A DNA stretch of 64,000 nucleotides, taken from Chrysoperla carnea. Its lineage: Eukaryota; Arthropoda; Insecta; Neuroptera; Chrysopidae. The stretch spans positions 75,370,181 to 75,434,180 of the forward strand of contig NC_058340.1 in assembly GCF_905475395.1 (NCBI RefSeq). The letters are read 5' to 3'. Both the position numbers and the translations under genes were made by a program. The first letter of the stretch is position 1, and each line of letters starts with the position of its first letter. The notes under the pieces were generated by a model that was not told the DNA's origin, searched no databases, and worked only from the letters and a program-made list of their open reading frames with translations. Of this stretch, positions 53,501-61,696 are shown one piece after another.

Positions 53501-55602
53501 AGAATAAGTGATTTTTATGGTATCTAACATTTGATGAAATCTTGCTATTATTTGGATTGCCCTGTATAATCCGGCTCGAATGTAGAATTCATGGAAATCC
53601 AGTTTTTAGATTTTTATGCGGTCTACGATTTTTTAGCGAATTTCCGAAGGAAATGGAGTTATTGCTTTTATGCTAAGTTTTGTCGAAATTGGAGATTAAA
53701 AAATTTTTCGATTTTTTGCAATTTTTTTAAGGGGTACCCCTTTGAAAAAATCGAGAAAAATGCAAAAAAAATTGTTGTTTTGGAATTTGATGAAACTCGG
53801 TAGATGGGGTAATTTTGATCCAAAAAGTATAAAAATTAGGTTAATTTAATAATTGGATGCGTAGTTTCAGAGATATCGCAATATTTGGATCGATTTTAGT
53901 CCGTATCTCCAAAACTATTCGACCAGTCATCAAATGCACCCGATTTTTGAATTTTTTGGATCAAAATTACCTTATATACCGAGTTTTATCGAAATTGGAG
54001 ATAAAAATAATTTTTCGATTTTTTGCAATTTTTTTAAGGGGTAGGTACGTACCACTTTGAAAAAATCGAGAAAAACTCAAAAAAAAATTTTTGTGGATTT
54101 TGATGAACTCGATAGATGGGGTAATTTTGACCCAAAAAGTATAAAAATCAGGTTAATTTAATTATTAAATGCAAAGGTTCAGAGATATCGCAATATTTGG
54201 ATCTATTTTCGTCCGTATCTCAAAACCTATTCGACCAGAAATTCGTAGACTTTTTAGTTGTCCCTAACTGTAGTACACAAAACATCTATTTATAAAAATC
54301 TCAGACAGAATGAAAATTATACATTTCGTGGCGTGGTACGGTCTACTTTCTACGTAGCGCAGCTACGGTGGTAATAGATATAGCCAGCTCATCTTCTGCT
54401 CAGACACTGACTGACTGACAGATGACGTAACAACCTTTATATAATAATATATTATTTTCTGTGATTAATGGTACAAGAAAATTTATTTATATATATATAC
54501 ATATGTTATTGTCTTGTTTGTTTGTTTTTTTGGATGATTTTCATGGAATGGGTCACGTGATTATAAAAACTAAAATAATTAATTATAGCAAGATAAATAT
54601 AAAATGGAAGGTGTAGGTAGTATATAAAAAAGACTTACCAATATTAACAACACCATGATTTGTTAATTCCCAACATGATTGTAGCCTTAAAATACTTAAT
54701 GAGTTACTTTGTTTTGGTGAAAAATAACCTAATGCGGCATCTGTCACATGATACGCCTGAAATAAATGAAAATATAGTTAAGATAAAATGTATTATGTAT
54801 ATGACTAAGATTAGCTTCACACACGGGAAAAAGTGTTTAGCGTTTATTACAATGCCCATATGGTATAGGGATAGATACATTTAACTGACTGACTGGCATA
54901 AATGTTATTTATTTATATTCAATATAAAACCTTTGTATTTGTTTCAGCTTTAGTAAATTCAGTTCAATACCACGGCAATAAAAACTGAATCTTATTTATT
55001 TATTGTAGGTACATTAGGGCTGACTGGCCAGCTCTGTTCTTACATTTAACTGACTGACCGACATAACTATTATTTATATGCAATATACAATCTGTATAAC
55101 AATTTCCAGTTTTAGTTAATTCATTTAAATATCACGGAAATCATAGCCGTTTCGATACAATATCTCTGACTCTTGTTTTATAGTTCGCTTGGCTGACCGC
55201 AGTATATGTGTGTACACAACTACTATAGCCAATCCTAAAATGATCAGCTTTAGTAAATTCAAATAATTTTTCTTGGCCTGGTTGTCCCATTAGTACTTAT
55301 ATTAGTAACGATGTATTCTGGTAATTTAAAAAAATGTTTTTCTAACTAATCTACGTTTCTCGAGGCAATGAGCTGTCCCGAACTTTCTAAACCCTCCTCT
55401 AATGTTAAAACTCTTAAAAGATACTTACTTGTAATGAGAATTCATATAATGATGGTAATAGTTGAGCAACAGCACCCACAGCTTCATCCGCTACATTGAT
55501 ACAATCCGTTAATGTTAATGATACAATTCTAGGTGTTAGACATGCCCATAAACCAGCTTCTGTTATTTCATTACATCCAGCTAATTCTAGTTCAAATAAT
55601 GC
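20518..55602 (-). CDS. FBXL16: F-box/LRR-repeat protein 16, C-terminal five exons
   Basis: Five minus-strand exons (55429-55602, 54639-54756, 29562-29757, 21488-21636, 20518-20666) join in frame into 261 residues plus stop. The chain is a series of cysteine-containing leucine-rich repeats closely matching animal FBXL16: [88 protein letters not shown], ending LPRCLIIE. The F-box and N-terminal part are missing and must lie beyond 64000, because 55602 is a splice acceptor. In vertebrates FBXL16 is an atypical F-box protein reported to bind PP2A-B55 and to modulate substrate stability; that role is not shown here. Introns are 821, 7,925, 24,881 and 672 bp, and the two longest are packed with transposons. 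All junctions are GT/AG. Confidence 0.94.
20735..21378. repeat. Satellite-like dimer (~316-bp unit) filling an FBXL16 intron
   Basis: Two head-to-tail units, about 315 bp apart by the marker GGATAA-TTTGCGT (21020 and 21335). Each contains GATGACGTCATAAAG, TTTTGAAACCCACTAA and a TTTGGGTCAT block. They occupy most of the 821-bp last intron. A related dimer of ~317-bp units lies at 62581-63245. Confidence 0.8.
21488..21636 (-). CDS. FBXL16: FBXL16 exon, second from last
   Basis: The acceptor TTTTTCAG is at 21637-21638 and above; the donor GTCAGTA starts at 21487. It encodes [20 protein letters not shown], then [20 protein letters not shown] and [10 protein letters not shown]. It joins upstream through codon CG|A, the Arg of LDRC. 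Confidence 0.93.
21925..22240. mobile_element. Non-LTR-like 3' end fragment
   Basis: It contains phrases typical of RTE-type 3' regions in insects: a 'gaagctCGACCTTGAAACACCG' motif, 'TGGATGAACCAATTTTGATT', and CTACGATGCCGCAGACAGAC followed by a short ACA tail. The relation to 40560-40890 is by shared GATGCCRCAGA-AGACACACAGA. Class assignment is from memory of such repeats. Confidence 0.4.
22901..23445 (-). mobile_element. DINE-1/mini-me-like element, copy A (near full length)
   Basis: The tail AACAAGTGAAAACAAACAAT (plus-strand view) is at the left and the palindromic head CATGTATATTTCATATACATG at the right. Inside are a GACAGACAGACAGACG core and the block GTTTACAAGATGGGTCCTAC. It is in the minus orientation relative to most copies. 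Confidence 0.75.
23964..24188. repeat. Dispersed repeat fragment shared with 54810-54860
   Basis: The block ACGG-AAAAA-TG-GGCGTTTATTACAATGC here (about 24008-24045) recurs near 54817-54855 in the same orientation. The family is otherwise unknown and no coding is supported. Confidence 0.3.
25110..25400. repeat. Single diverged unit of the second satellite family
   Basis: It shares TTTTTCGATTTTTTGCAATT, GGGTAATTTTGACCCAAAAA and ACTGAGTTTTATCGAAAT-type blocks with the tandem pair at 53655-54290. Confidence 0.6.
25987..26923. repeat. Large palindrome: 404-bp inverted arms, 130-bp loop
   Basis: The left arm 25987-26390 is the near-exact inverse of the right arm 26521-26923. Only scattered substitutions and A/T run differences are visible. 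The arms start at TGGAAAAAATTACAATACTG and end at the GGTAAG/CTTACC junction with the loop. No target duplication was recognised. A transcript across it (the minus strand is FBXL16 pre-mRNA) would fold into a ~400-bp duplex. ORFs inside the arms show no known domain. Confidence 0.9.
27632..28069 (-). mobile_element. Helitron-like element, degenerate copy
   Basis: It is homologous to 61697-62215. It starts TCTCTATATATTATAAATGC (minus strand, 28069) and ends at CTAG (27632). It includes the AAGTAAGCATGTTTGTTTGT start region and an internal inverted repeat around 27815-27890. The 3' hairpin region is shortened compared with the other copies. Confidence 0.6.
28842..29430. mobile_element. Inverted-repeat (MITE-like) element with G/C-run ends
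   Basis: The ends AGTCCACAGTACAGGGGG and its approximate inverse CCCCCCCTCTGGACT bracket arms of about 130-160 bp that pair imperfectly (for example TTCGTGAGATTAACACATTC with its inverse near 29380). The internal DNA is unique. The outermost CAG recalls hAT ends but no 8-bp duplication was found. Confidence 0.65.
29562..29757 (-). CDS. FBXL16: FBXL16 exon, third from last
   Basis: It encodes [20 protein letters not shown], then [20 protein letters not shown] and [11 protein letters not shown]. The acceptor is TTTGTTCCAG and the donor CG/GTAAGT at 29561. The first codon is split G|TA. Ordinary leucine-rich repeats with canonical Leu/Cys spacing are seen. Confidence 0.93.
30005..30727 (+). mobile_element. 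Helitron-like non-autonomous element carrying a heat-shock-element array
   Basis: The 5' end is TCTATATATATAAAAAGAGA after host A (30004). The 3' end is CTAG (30724-30727) before host T. A small hairpin, AACCC-A-GC/GC-GGGTT, lies about 10 bp before the end (30700-30717). These are the hallmarks of Helitrons. There is no Rep/helicase ORF. Inside are a 30-bp direct duplication (about 30112-30171), the 52-bp HSE array (30309-30539) and two copies of CCGTACACACAGAGAG. It lies about 250 bp upstream of the FBXL16 exon 29562-29757 on the gene strand. Confidence 0.85.
30309..30539. promoter_or_regulatory. Five-unit 52-bp tandem array of heat-shock elements
   Basis: Blocks lie at 30309-30331, 30346-30383, 30398-30435, 30450-30487 and 30502-30539. 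In each, GAA and TTC triplets alternate with exactly two bases between them, a 5-bp pitch. The first block has five triplets and the others eight; only one of the 37 triplets is off consensus (TTT at 30371). Blocks repeat every 52 bp, with 14-bp linkers reading CATGGRTTTCTRTC or a close variant. Alternating nGAAn units are the heat shock factor recognition pattern; three suffice for a trimer. Confidence 0.85.
31767..32277 (-). mobile_element. 511-bp MITE with TA target sites, copy 2
   Basis: The opposite-orientation partner of 16240-16750, equal in length and homologous end to end, with TA on both flanks (31765-31766, 32278-32279). The left terminus carries one substitution (CGGTATT for GGGTATT). 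Confidence 0.75.
32692..32837. repeat. Short inverted-end relic
   Basis: GCATGGGCGTA at 32692 and TACGCTCATGC near 32827-32837 are near-inverse ends around 120 bp of unique DNA. No duplication was seen, so this is a weak MITE candidate. Confidence 0.3.
33405..33582 (-). mobile_element. DINE-1/mini-me-like element, truncated copy B
   Basis: Only the head half remains: a GACAGACAGACG core, AAGCGTTACCAACTTGGGAC, and a decayed palindromic head. It lies about 110 bp from copy C in opposite orientation. Confidence 0.6.
33694..34254 (+). mobile_element. DINE-1/mini-me-like element, copy C (full length)
   Basis: The head TATACCATGTATAAATG, the core GGTTGTCCGTCCGTCTGTGG and the tail hairpin AACAATTAACTCAGTCAATT before TTTTCACTTGTT are all present. 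Confidence 0.8.
34672..34737. repeat. ACGTTA-type simple repeat
   Basis: A short run of GTTAAC/ACGTTA units grading into imperfect TACGTTACG units. It is unusually CpG-containing for this AT-rich window (several ACG). Confidence 0.7.
35725..35744 (+). mobile_element. DINE-1/mini-me-like copy D, head fragment split by a Helitron
   Basis: TATAACATGCATATATGTAA is the first 20 bp of the family. It continues, with nothing lost, at 36252 after the Helitron-like insertion. Confidence 0.7.
35745..36251 (-). mobile_element. Helitron-like element inserted into copy D
   Basis: On the minus strand it starts TCACTACATAGTATAAAAC (36251) after host A. It ends with a GC-rich hairpin (about 35749-35778, CCGACCGGAGCGAAGC region) and GCTAG (35745) before host T. 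Removing it restores ATATGTAATATGCAAGG, identical to the intact copy at 36794. No target duplication is present, as expected for Helitrons. No ORF is seen. Confidence 0.8.
36252..36427 (+). mobile_element. DINE-1/mini-me-like copy D, remainder (3'-truncated)
   Basis: It runs from TATGCAAGGTATACTAAG through the GTCTGTCCGTCTGTCTG core and breaks off at AAGATATTAAGCT, just before the tRNA-Gly gene. Confidence 0.75.
36447..36517 (+). tRNA. tRNA-Gly (GCC), with two stem mismatches
   Basis: 71 nt with acceptor, D, anticodon and T arms recognisable. The anticodon GCC is at 36479-36481 in the loop CTGCCAC. Internal promoters are intact: A box TGGTTCAGTGG and B box GGTTCGATTCC. A T-run (36522-36528) can end pol III transcription. 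Compared with the standard glycine tRNA it has A for T at two places. One leaves A3 opposite A70 in the acceptor stem; the other leaves G10 opposite A25 in the D stem. It may be a decaying copy. It sits between two DINE-1-like elements. Confidence 0.85.
36587..36792 (-). pseudogene. Coding-like fragment of unknown protein
   Basis: The minus frame reads [20 protein letters not shown] then [16 protein letters not shown], with balanced amino-acid use unlike the surrounding chance frames. A shifted frame just downstream gives [20 protein letters not shown] and SKDWKSIKK. The open frame starts inside the neighbouring repeat, so no true start is seen. It could be a captured exon or broken retrocopy between repeat copies D and E; I do not recognise the protein. 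Confidence 0.25.
36794..37360 (+). mobile_element. DINE-1/mini-me-like element, copy E (full length)
   Basis: The head TATACCATGCATATATG shares the variant ATATGTAATATGCAAGG with copy D, so D and E are close relatives. The (GTCY)n core, mid blocks and tail TTTTCACTTGTT are complete. Confidence 0.8.
37590..37822 (+). mobile_element. DINE-1/mini-me-like element, internal fragment copy F
   Basis: It keeps ACGCTTAAAAATAATGATGC, a GTCTGTCTGTCC core and CGTAAATGAGCAAAATAGG; head and tail are missing. Confidence 0.7.
39700..39850. repeat. Dispersed repeat shared with 41630-41790 (inverse) and 49351-49380
   Basis: ATCGTTGACGCATGAACGTC recurs almost exactly at 49352. The part GCAGAGTTTGATGGGGGGCA recurs inverted near 41745-41765, with further matches (GATCCAATCTAATGTCAGAAC-like). 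The family is unknown. Confidence 0.5.
40560..40890. mobile_element. Non-LTR (RTE-type) 3' end fragment, partly duplicated
   Basis: ACGGAACCCTAAACTCG appears twice (about 40610 and 40720), each followed by ACTTGA-ATAT/CTAAGAACA. It ends with GGCGCTGCGATGCCACAGAT. Such phrases mark the 3' ends of RTE-clade elements in many insects; the assignment is from memory. Confidence 0.45.
42040..42445. repeat. Degenerate repeat with internal duplication
   Basis: TTTTTGGGGTTTTCTCAAAA-CGGCTCTAACGATTTCGAT occurs at about 42260 and 42412. It is preceded by a GTCCGTCGGTATGTCGGTATG segment. The class is unknown. Confidence 0.45.
43169..43811 (+). mobile_element. DINE-1/mini-me-like element, copy G (longest, ~643 bp)
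   Basis: Head to tail is complete, with the longest (GTCY)n core: four GTCC units then GTCTG (about 43307-43329). It contains an extra inner section also seen in the copies at 51671 and 57455 (TTACGTGACGTCAAAAAAAC), which copies C and E lack. Two subfamilies therefore exist. Confidence 0.8.
44765..44850. other. Short GC-rich segment with hairpins
   Basis: In otherwise ~70% AT DNA, this stretch holds GGGCACCAGGTACCTTGTGC followed by CC (a GGGCAC/GTGCCC hairpin). A second pair follows, GGGTACCC and ACCCTGGGCACTAAGTACCT. It is not part of any repeat I recognise here. Confidence 0.4.
45495..46232. mobile_element. hAT-type non-autonomous element with 8-bp duplication
   Basis: The ends CAGGGTTCGA and TCGAACCCTG are flanked by a perfect TTTTTTAA duplication (45487-45494 and 46233-46240). 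Subterminal regions on both sides are crowded with GATATATATC / ATATCCGATAT motifs, typical of transposase-binding subterminal repeats. A 65-codon minus-strand frame (45951-46148) shows no transposase motif. Confidence 0.88.
47309..47735. mobile_element. Non-LTR (RTE-like) 3' region with embedded (TA)n
   Basis: It starts AAAACCGGTCAAGTGCGAGT and ends GGTACGGGACCCTAAAAAAC after AGCGGAGTCTTAGTAGTAA. These are phrases I associate with widespread insect non-LTR 3' ends. A (TA)n tract (47454-47505) lies inside. No ORF. Confidence 0.5.
47454..47505. repeat. (TA)n microsatellite
   Basis: About 25 uninterrupted TA units. Confidence 0.95.
48091..48414 (-). mobile_element. DINE-1/mini-me-like element, tail-truncated copy H
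   Basis: Minus orientation. It keeps the head palindrome, ACAGACAACCGGAAATGGAC with a shortened core, and the ATCTCTAACGGTTTACAAAA block; the tail is missing. Confidence 0.7.
48719..49102 (+). mobile_element. Helitron-like element, degenerate copy
   Basis: The start TCTCTATATGATATAAATGC and the following AAGTAAGCATGTTTGTTTGT match 61697-62215. Near the end, AAACCCAGCAAAGCGGGT forms the 3' hairpin. The terminal CTAG has decayed to CTTTAG. Confidence 0.6.
49645..49712. repeat. TATG/TACG simple repeat
   Basis: Imperfect GTATG/TACG units, including (TATG)n and GTACGTACGTCGTACG. Confidence 0.8.
49976..50300. mobile_element. P-element-like MITE, copy 2
   Basis: The ends CATGAAGGTTATAAGAAGG and the inverse lie in a perfect GGTACTAC duplication (49968-49975, 50301-50308). 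It is homologous throughout to 10259-10610, with a small internal deletion. Two independent insertions with different target sites confirm real transposition. Confidence 0.87.
51671..52305 (+). mobile_element. DINE-1/mini-me-like element, copy I with duplicated head
   Basis: Complete to the tail TTTTCACTTGTT. The first ~50 bp (head palindrome plus TATTAAGTTTAGTCCC) occurs twice in tandem (51671 and ~51720). Confidence 0.8.
52684..52894. repeat. Perfect-armed hairpin repeat
   Basis: The left arm TAATTGAAATATACACGTAA... through AGCAGTAATCCAA and its inverse (52839-52894) pair over about 55-60 bp, around a ~90-bp loop. It is a small foldback element or MITE. Confidence 0.75.
53655..54290. repeat. 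Second satellite family, tandem pair (~307-bp period)
   Basis: The marker TTTCGATTTTTTGCAATTTT occurs at about 53707 and 54014. ATGGGGTAATTTTGA and CAGAGATATCGCAATATTTG recur at the same spacing. A single related unit is at 25110-25400. Confidence 0.75.
54639..54756 (-). CDS. FBXL16: FBXL16 exon, fourth from last
   Basis: It encodes [20 protein letters not shown], then [19 protein letters not shown], matching the family segment before the HSLPNL repeat. The acceptor is TTATTTCAG and the donor TTG/GTAAGTC. Its downstream intron is the 24.9-kb one. Confidence 0.92.
54757..55428 (-). other. FBXL16 intron with a partial tandem duplication
   Basis: CATTTAACTGACTGACYGRC and the following ~100 bp occur at 54879 and 55045 (166 bp apart), diverged. 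No coding seen. Confidence 0.5.
55429..55602 (-). CDS. FBXL16: FBXL16 exon, fifth from last (first in window)
   Basis: A 58-codon exon in phase 0 at both ends. It encodes [40 protein letters not shown] and [18 protein letters not shown]. The acceptor is CTATTTCAG and the donor CAA/GTAAGTATC. The preceding exon was not found up to 64000. Confidence 0.92.
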
Positions 55603-57454
55603 CTGAAATAGAAAATACAAAATTAATAACTATTGGACAATCCTGCTAATAAAAACTCTTATCTATCGATTTTAATTGGAACATAGCTTAAGGATTATTT
55701 AATTTTGTTCAATATGTAATTTGTATATCATATCTGTAATAAAATTGCCTATAAATAAAAAGAAAGTAAATTACTTATATTATTTCTCTATAGCTAGTGA
55801 AACATATTTGCATTAAAAATTAATTCTAATCTTATTATTTTCTGTGTTTCAGGTAGGTCCAATAATTTTTTGGAGTGGCATGTAAGTAGTATAAAATTCA
55901 TTTTATTATTTTAATTAACTATTTAACTTAATTGTGAATTGGGGGTGGGGGGGGTGTATATCACATTGTGCTATGGAAAAATAATCTTCACGAACTACAA
56001 TTCAAGAAAAATTGCCAAAAAAAAGAACACAAAAACTTTTAATTTATTTTACTATATGAAAAAGTGAAAATGTGACTTTGTGTTGTAGTCTTTTTAAGGA
56101 TGTTCCCAAAGTCGCTGATCACAATTTTATGATCAAATTGATTCAATTTGCACCCCTCCCCCTCTTTATTTTAGCTTACATAAGTAGATCCACGAAATAA
56201 AAATACATTTTTTTGAAAATTCCACCCATTTTAAGGCATGTAAAGGAGTTTTTAAAGTCGCTAATCTCGAATTTCTGATGAAAATGATTCAATTTTGACC
56301 CCTTCCCTCTGTTTTAATTTACATAAGTAGACCCCAGAAAGAGGTCAAGCAAATTATATGGTTCTGAAGTAGTGTAAATAAGTATATTTGCCAAACAAGA
56401 AATTGAATAAATCAATTTGTCTTGATACTTGATAAAGTTCAAATAATGTCTAAAAATAAAAGAATAAATTTGATAATGAACTTTTTATATTAGCTTAACG
56501 TTAACGTTATTTTCAACGCATTAAATTGCATTAAAAACATTTTGTAATAAATCTTCACGCTTGTAGTTTTTTTGTTGTAGCTAATACAACTAAGAATGAT
56601 TAATCCCGCATAACACGATATATTCATGTCAACTAATTTGAAAGTTTATAAACATTGTTTGAATTAAGTTACAGATTGTAGGGCAAATTGCCCATTATTA
56701 TTAATTTATCTACACTTACATTACAGCATGATTATTCTTTTACACTTACGCCTAAAAACACTTAATTCATATTTTGAATTATGGTCAAAATATTTCTTAA
56801 AAACTTCTCTACAAACATTTTTACTAACCGTATAAAAAGATTAAAACTTGCCAAATTTTAGAATATAGTAAGGAAATTAATTCGAGACCAACTTTTTAAC
56901 TTTCACATAAGGTTAATATTTTCATATCGAAAATAGATATTTTTACAAATGCCAAGAGGGGATAATATTGATGTCGAATTGGCCATATTACCCATAAAAA
57001 TTTAAAACTAGACTTGATACCATGCGACAAAATTTGAAATTGAAATTAAAATTGATTAAAAAGAAGTTATAACCTGTGAATCTTTTGGTGAAAAACTATA
57101 ACACATCAAACTTTCAGAATTTCTCAGTCTGAAGCAAAACCGTACCCAATAACTATGAGTGTTTCTTCTGGCACTGTCTCTGTAAGACCCGAAGAAGTAG
57201 CAGTATAGTGTATGAAAAAGGATACCTTACCAAAATATTATAAGAATTAGTTTTTTCTATACAAATATTTTGTAGCCAATAAATAATTGTATAACAATAA
57301 TTAGAAGATAATTTTTCATTTTTTTAATAAATAGATTCTGACAGTTGACTACGCAACATAAATGACAAAACAATTATTCACCATTTTATTTTTTGTTTCA
57401 CTGTTTAGTATTTTTATTTTTTTAAATAGAAAATTCCAATCGGAAATAAATAAC

Positions 57455-58044
57455 AACAAGTGAAAACAAACAATTGACTGAGTTAATTGTTGAAATACCA
57501 TGTATAGACAGTGTTGATGAAGCAATCGTTTGTTTTTTGACGTCACGTTAATAAAAAAAGATATCCACTTTTAAATAGCTACACACACACTGATATTCCC
57601 ATATTAATGCATACTATAAAATTTGCACCTAATAAGCGCCCTCGTGGGTAAACAGTGATGTTTACAAAAAAATAATTCAAACAAAAGTTGTTTATTTTTT
57701 TATAAAGAACATTTTTTACATTTAAACTTTTGTTCTATCTCTAACGGTTTACAAGATGGGTCCTACGGACCCAAGACCCAATTGACCCATATTGCTCATT
57801 TACGAACTTGACCTCAGTTTTTAGGTCCTGAGTACGCTATAAAAATTTCATCTTGATATCTCTTTTCGTTTTTGAGTTATCGTGTCCACAGACGGACGGA
57901 CGGACGGACAACCGGAAATGGACTAATTAGGTGATTCTATGAACACCTATACCAAAATTTTTTTCGTAGCATGAATATTTTTAGGCGTTACAAACTTTGG
58001 ACTAAACTTAATATACTATGTATATTTCATATATACATGGTATA
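57455..58044 (-). mobile_element. DINE-1/mini-me-like element, copy J (full length)
   Basis: Minus orientation. Tail AACAAGTGAAAACAAACAAT at left, GACGGACGGACGGACGGAC core and head palindrome at right. It belongs to the long subfamily with the TTTTTGACGTCACGT section. Confidence 0.8.
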
Positions 58045-58805
58045 AAAAATCTTTTTACTTCATGTAATGAAAATTATTTCTTGTAGTTTGAACATTTTAA
58101 TTAAATTAAAATTACCTCGACCCAAGAAGAATTTAGCTAAAAATAGGCTAGAGAAATAATGTGAACTAATTTTTTTTCTTTTTTTATTAATTAATCTACA
58201 ACAAATTTGTGGTAGATTTCATATAAATTGAACAAATGTAATTAACAATAACAATATAAGGAAGTGCGTCAACAACTAAATTTTGAAATTTTTCAAAATA
58301 AAAAATATTTTTTGACCAGTTTTATTAACTCTTGTGATTTTTTATCTAGACGCGTAGTTTTCGAAATAAAAATTTTTGAAAAATTAACAATACAATATTC
58401 AATTTTAAGAAAATATCTCTGTGGGAATTCGCCTAGCTAACGCAGCTTCTATGCTACGAATTTATTTTTAGTTAAAATAAATAAAAGTAATGTCAGAATA
58501 TTCTTCTAAACGTACGTAATCTTATAAGTTTCTACGCATTTAGAAAAGAAATGTAAACAGTACCTAGAATCAATGTGTTAAGACCTACGAACAACTCGAT
58601 ACCAAGATACCGTCAACGAATGAATGTACATGGACGAAGATTGACTAAACATCGCAACATAAATAAATAATGGGATATATTTTAAAACGAATGTCATGGT
58701 TACGTCTTATTCGTTATATATAGCTCTCTAACTCAGATTAATAGATATAAGCATGATGTCAATGTCACACAGAACTAGAGCTTTACGAGCTAAGATGGGA
58801 TGAGA

Positions 58806-58818
58806 GGGGGGGGGGGGG
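58806..58818. repeat. G13 homopolymer
   Basis: Thirteen consecutive G on the plus strand followed by TGG. It is rare in this AT-rich window and could support quadruplex structure. Other G runs are 28855-28864 (G10) and 55941-55954 (G5TG8). Confidence 0.9.
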
Positions 58819-59800
58819 TGGCGAAGTAGTTAAAAATATTACATTGTATCAATTACGTGTTTTTATAGAAGGTGTCCTGATATTAACGCAAGATTTCAAT
58901 TTTATGCTATATTTATGCGATAAAGTGTGACAATTAAAAAAACAAGCTTTTATTGTACTAACAAGTAGAAAGTTTCTATAAGTTAATCATACAAGACTGT
59001 TGTAAAAGCTGGAGACGTTCAATTTAAAATATCAAGTCAAAAATTATCATGCGTGACTTATAGAAAAAATTATTTTCTACTCTTTAGTACAATAAAAACT
59101 TCCTATAAAAAGTATTTTTATTTAAATACTTTTTATGGGAAAATCAGGTCATGTTTATCGAATTCTTCTCGACAAGTCCTTTCATTTGATACCCATATCA
59201 TGATATTGCATGAAAAAACAACTGGTTTGCATTCTTGGATTAAGAATGACGTCACTTATTTTTAGTGTGAATTTTGAGACAACCTCTATTAGCAATTTAT
59301 CTACCTAGAAATAATTACCTTATTTAAAATTATCTTTTATTTTGTTTTTATCCTTTTTCTTTTATAAATATTTATACAATAACATCAAATTATTTTATTT
59401 ATATTTTTTAATTCTAATTTTATAACAAATGAGTTTGTTCTTTGGGGAAATCTCATTTAATTTTCCAACAGGATAAATATGAAAATAATTATTTTATAAA
59501 AGAAGTTTAAATTTTAAGATTTATTATCAAATAAAACAGAAGTATACCCAGGCAATTTCGTGATGTCAAGTTCAAAAAAATCTATTTTGTGCGTTAAATA
59601 TTAATCGATTAGACGACTAGAAAACATATCATATTCCGTATTTCATTTTCAAATATGAATTTTTTACGGTCGAAGGCTTTTTATCTATTATCACAGGTTT
59701 TTTCGATTTCGTATCAAAAAGAATCTAAAATGTACTTTTGTAAGAAAATTGAATTTAAAAGGAATCGAAGCCAGATCTTTTGGATTCATGCCACTCAACG

Positions 59801-60165
59801 AAGGTATACTAATTTTAGTCCCAAGTTTGTGAAATATTGATTCTACAAACAAAATTTTGATATGGGTGTTCATAATATCACTTAATTAGCCCATTTCCGG
59901 TTGTCAGTCTATCTGTCTATGATCATAATAACTCAAAAATGAAAAAAGATATCGGGATGAAATTTTTATAGCGTGCTGGGGACGTAAAAAGTGAGGTAAA
60001 TAAGCAACACTTGGGTCCGTAGTTTCCATCATGTAAACCGTTAGAAATAGAATAAAAAAATTAAATGTAAAAATGTTCTTTATAAAAAGATAAACAACTT
60101 TTGATTGAAATATTTTTGCGTAAATATCACTGTTTACCCACGAGGGTGTAAATAAGGACAAAACT
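59801..60165 (+). mobile_element. DINE-1/mini-me-like element, truncated copy K
   Basis: It runs from AAGGTATACTAATTTTAGTC to the CACTGTTTACCCACGAGGG block; the tail is absent and the GTCY core has mutated. Confidence 0.7.
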
Positions 60166-61175
60166 TTGGTGTCCATTTTCTCTAAAACTGTAAAAGCTAG
60201 AGAGTTGAAAATTTGCAAGGATATATTCAACTATAGTGGTCTTGTGAAACTTACTCTCGTAAAACGAAAAAAAATTCTAGTGAATTACTTATATTTTGTT
60301 GTAATGTTTTATAATTTTATATCAAAGTAAATTAAGTTCAAATAAATTATTTACAAAAAAAATAACGTTATTTTAACTGTTTAATTTTTAATTGATGGAT
60401 AATTAAAGAAATAATTAACTAAATATTTTCTAAAAATTTTTTAGTTGATTTATTTTCTAAAAGTTTATTTATTTTTGCATACAATAAAATGATTTAATAA
60501 TAATGCGTTATTTATTTGGGCAATAAAATTAATTATTATGACCAAATTAAAATTTGTGGATTGTGATAAAAAAAAGAAAATATTTATTTTGAAAGTTTTT
60601 GGCACAAATTGTTTGTTAAAAATAAATAAAATGCAAGTCTAAAATAAGAAGGTGTATTAAAAGTTCAAAAAAGAGTCACTCAGTCACAAACATAAAGTGT
60701 TTTTATAATTAAATATAATGAATGACAAAAATATTCTAAATATTTTGGCAACATCACCCATGCTGTAACTGTGTAACTGTGTAATATTAAAATTTAACAT
60801 TTGTTCCTCATACGCTCTTAATAATTATATAAAACTTTTTTTATTTACATAAATTATCGCAAATTTGTGGTAGATTTGGTAAGAAAGTTATATTGTTATT
60901 TGGGAATAACTTATTATTCCCAAAATTAACAAATAATTTAAAAAATTTATGTGAAATCATTTGAGAATAAAATATAAATAAATCATTTTAAAAATATCTC
61001 TTCGTTTTATAAATAAAAAATTTCAACTCGAATTCATTTATTACGTTCGTACGTAGTAAAACTGATAAATGATTAAATTATCATTCTTCAGATTCAGAAT
61101 CAGAATTAGTTCAGATATAAATGATAATTTATTTTTATTTAAAAAGTAAATTAAATTTACTTACATCAACTATTT

Positions 61176-61606
61176 AATATCTGGATGACCGAGCTTTGCT
61201 CGGTATTCTTAAAAAGAATAATTTTATCACTAATTTTATCACTAATAGAAGACCGTTTTAAATGTCTCCACACAGATACCAATTTGAATGTCCCGGTATT
61301 TTATTACATTAACTACGATATACACCAATAGATGTCAGGAAGAGTTATAATTTGCATTGTATTTCATTAACTACGATATACACCAATAGATGTCAGGATG
61401 TCCCGGTATTTTATTACATTAACTACGATATACACCAATAGATGTCAGGAAGAGTTATAATTTGCATTGCCGGTTTCAGTTTTTCATGAAAAGACGGATA
61501 AAACGACGTTTTTTTAAAATGAAACCTTGTTAGATCGACTTATCGCCCCAAAAAACCCCTACATACTCATTTTCATGAAAATCGTTGGAGCCATTTCCAA
61601 GATCGT

Positions 61607-61650
<44 letters not shown>
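61176..61650. mobile_element. Non-LTR-like element end with internal triplication and (TA)n tail
   Basis: It begins with GATGACCGAGCTTTGCTCGG (a short hairpin). It contains three copies of AACTACGATATACACCAATA-GATGTCAGGA (61311-61450). It ends ATGAAAATCGTTGGAGCCAT and runs into a (TA)n tract (61609-61649). Ending in a microsatellite fits RTE-like non-LTR 3' ends. Confidence 0.5.
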
Positions 61651-61651
<1 letters not shown>

Positions 61652-61696
61652 AGAATTGCTCGTTTAAATATATAAGATTTATTATTTATACATCTA

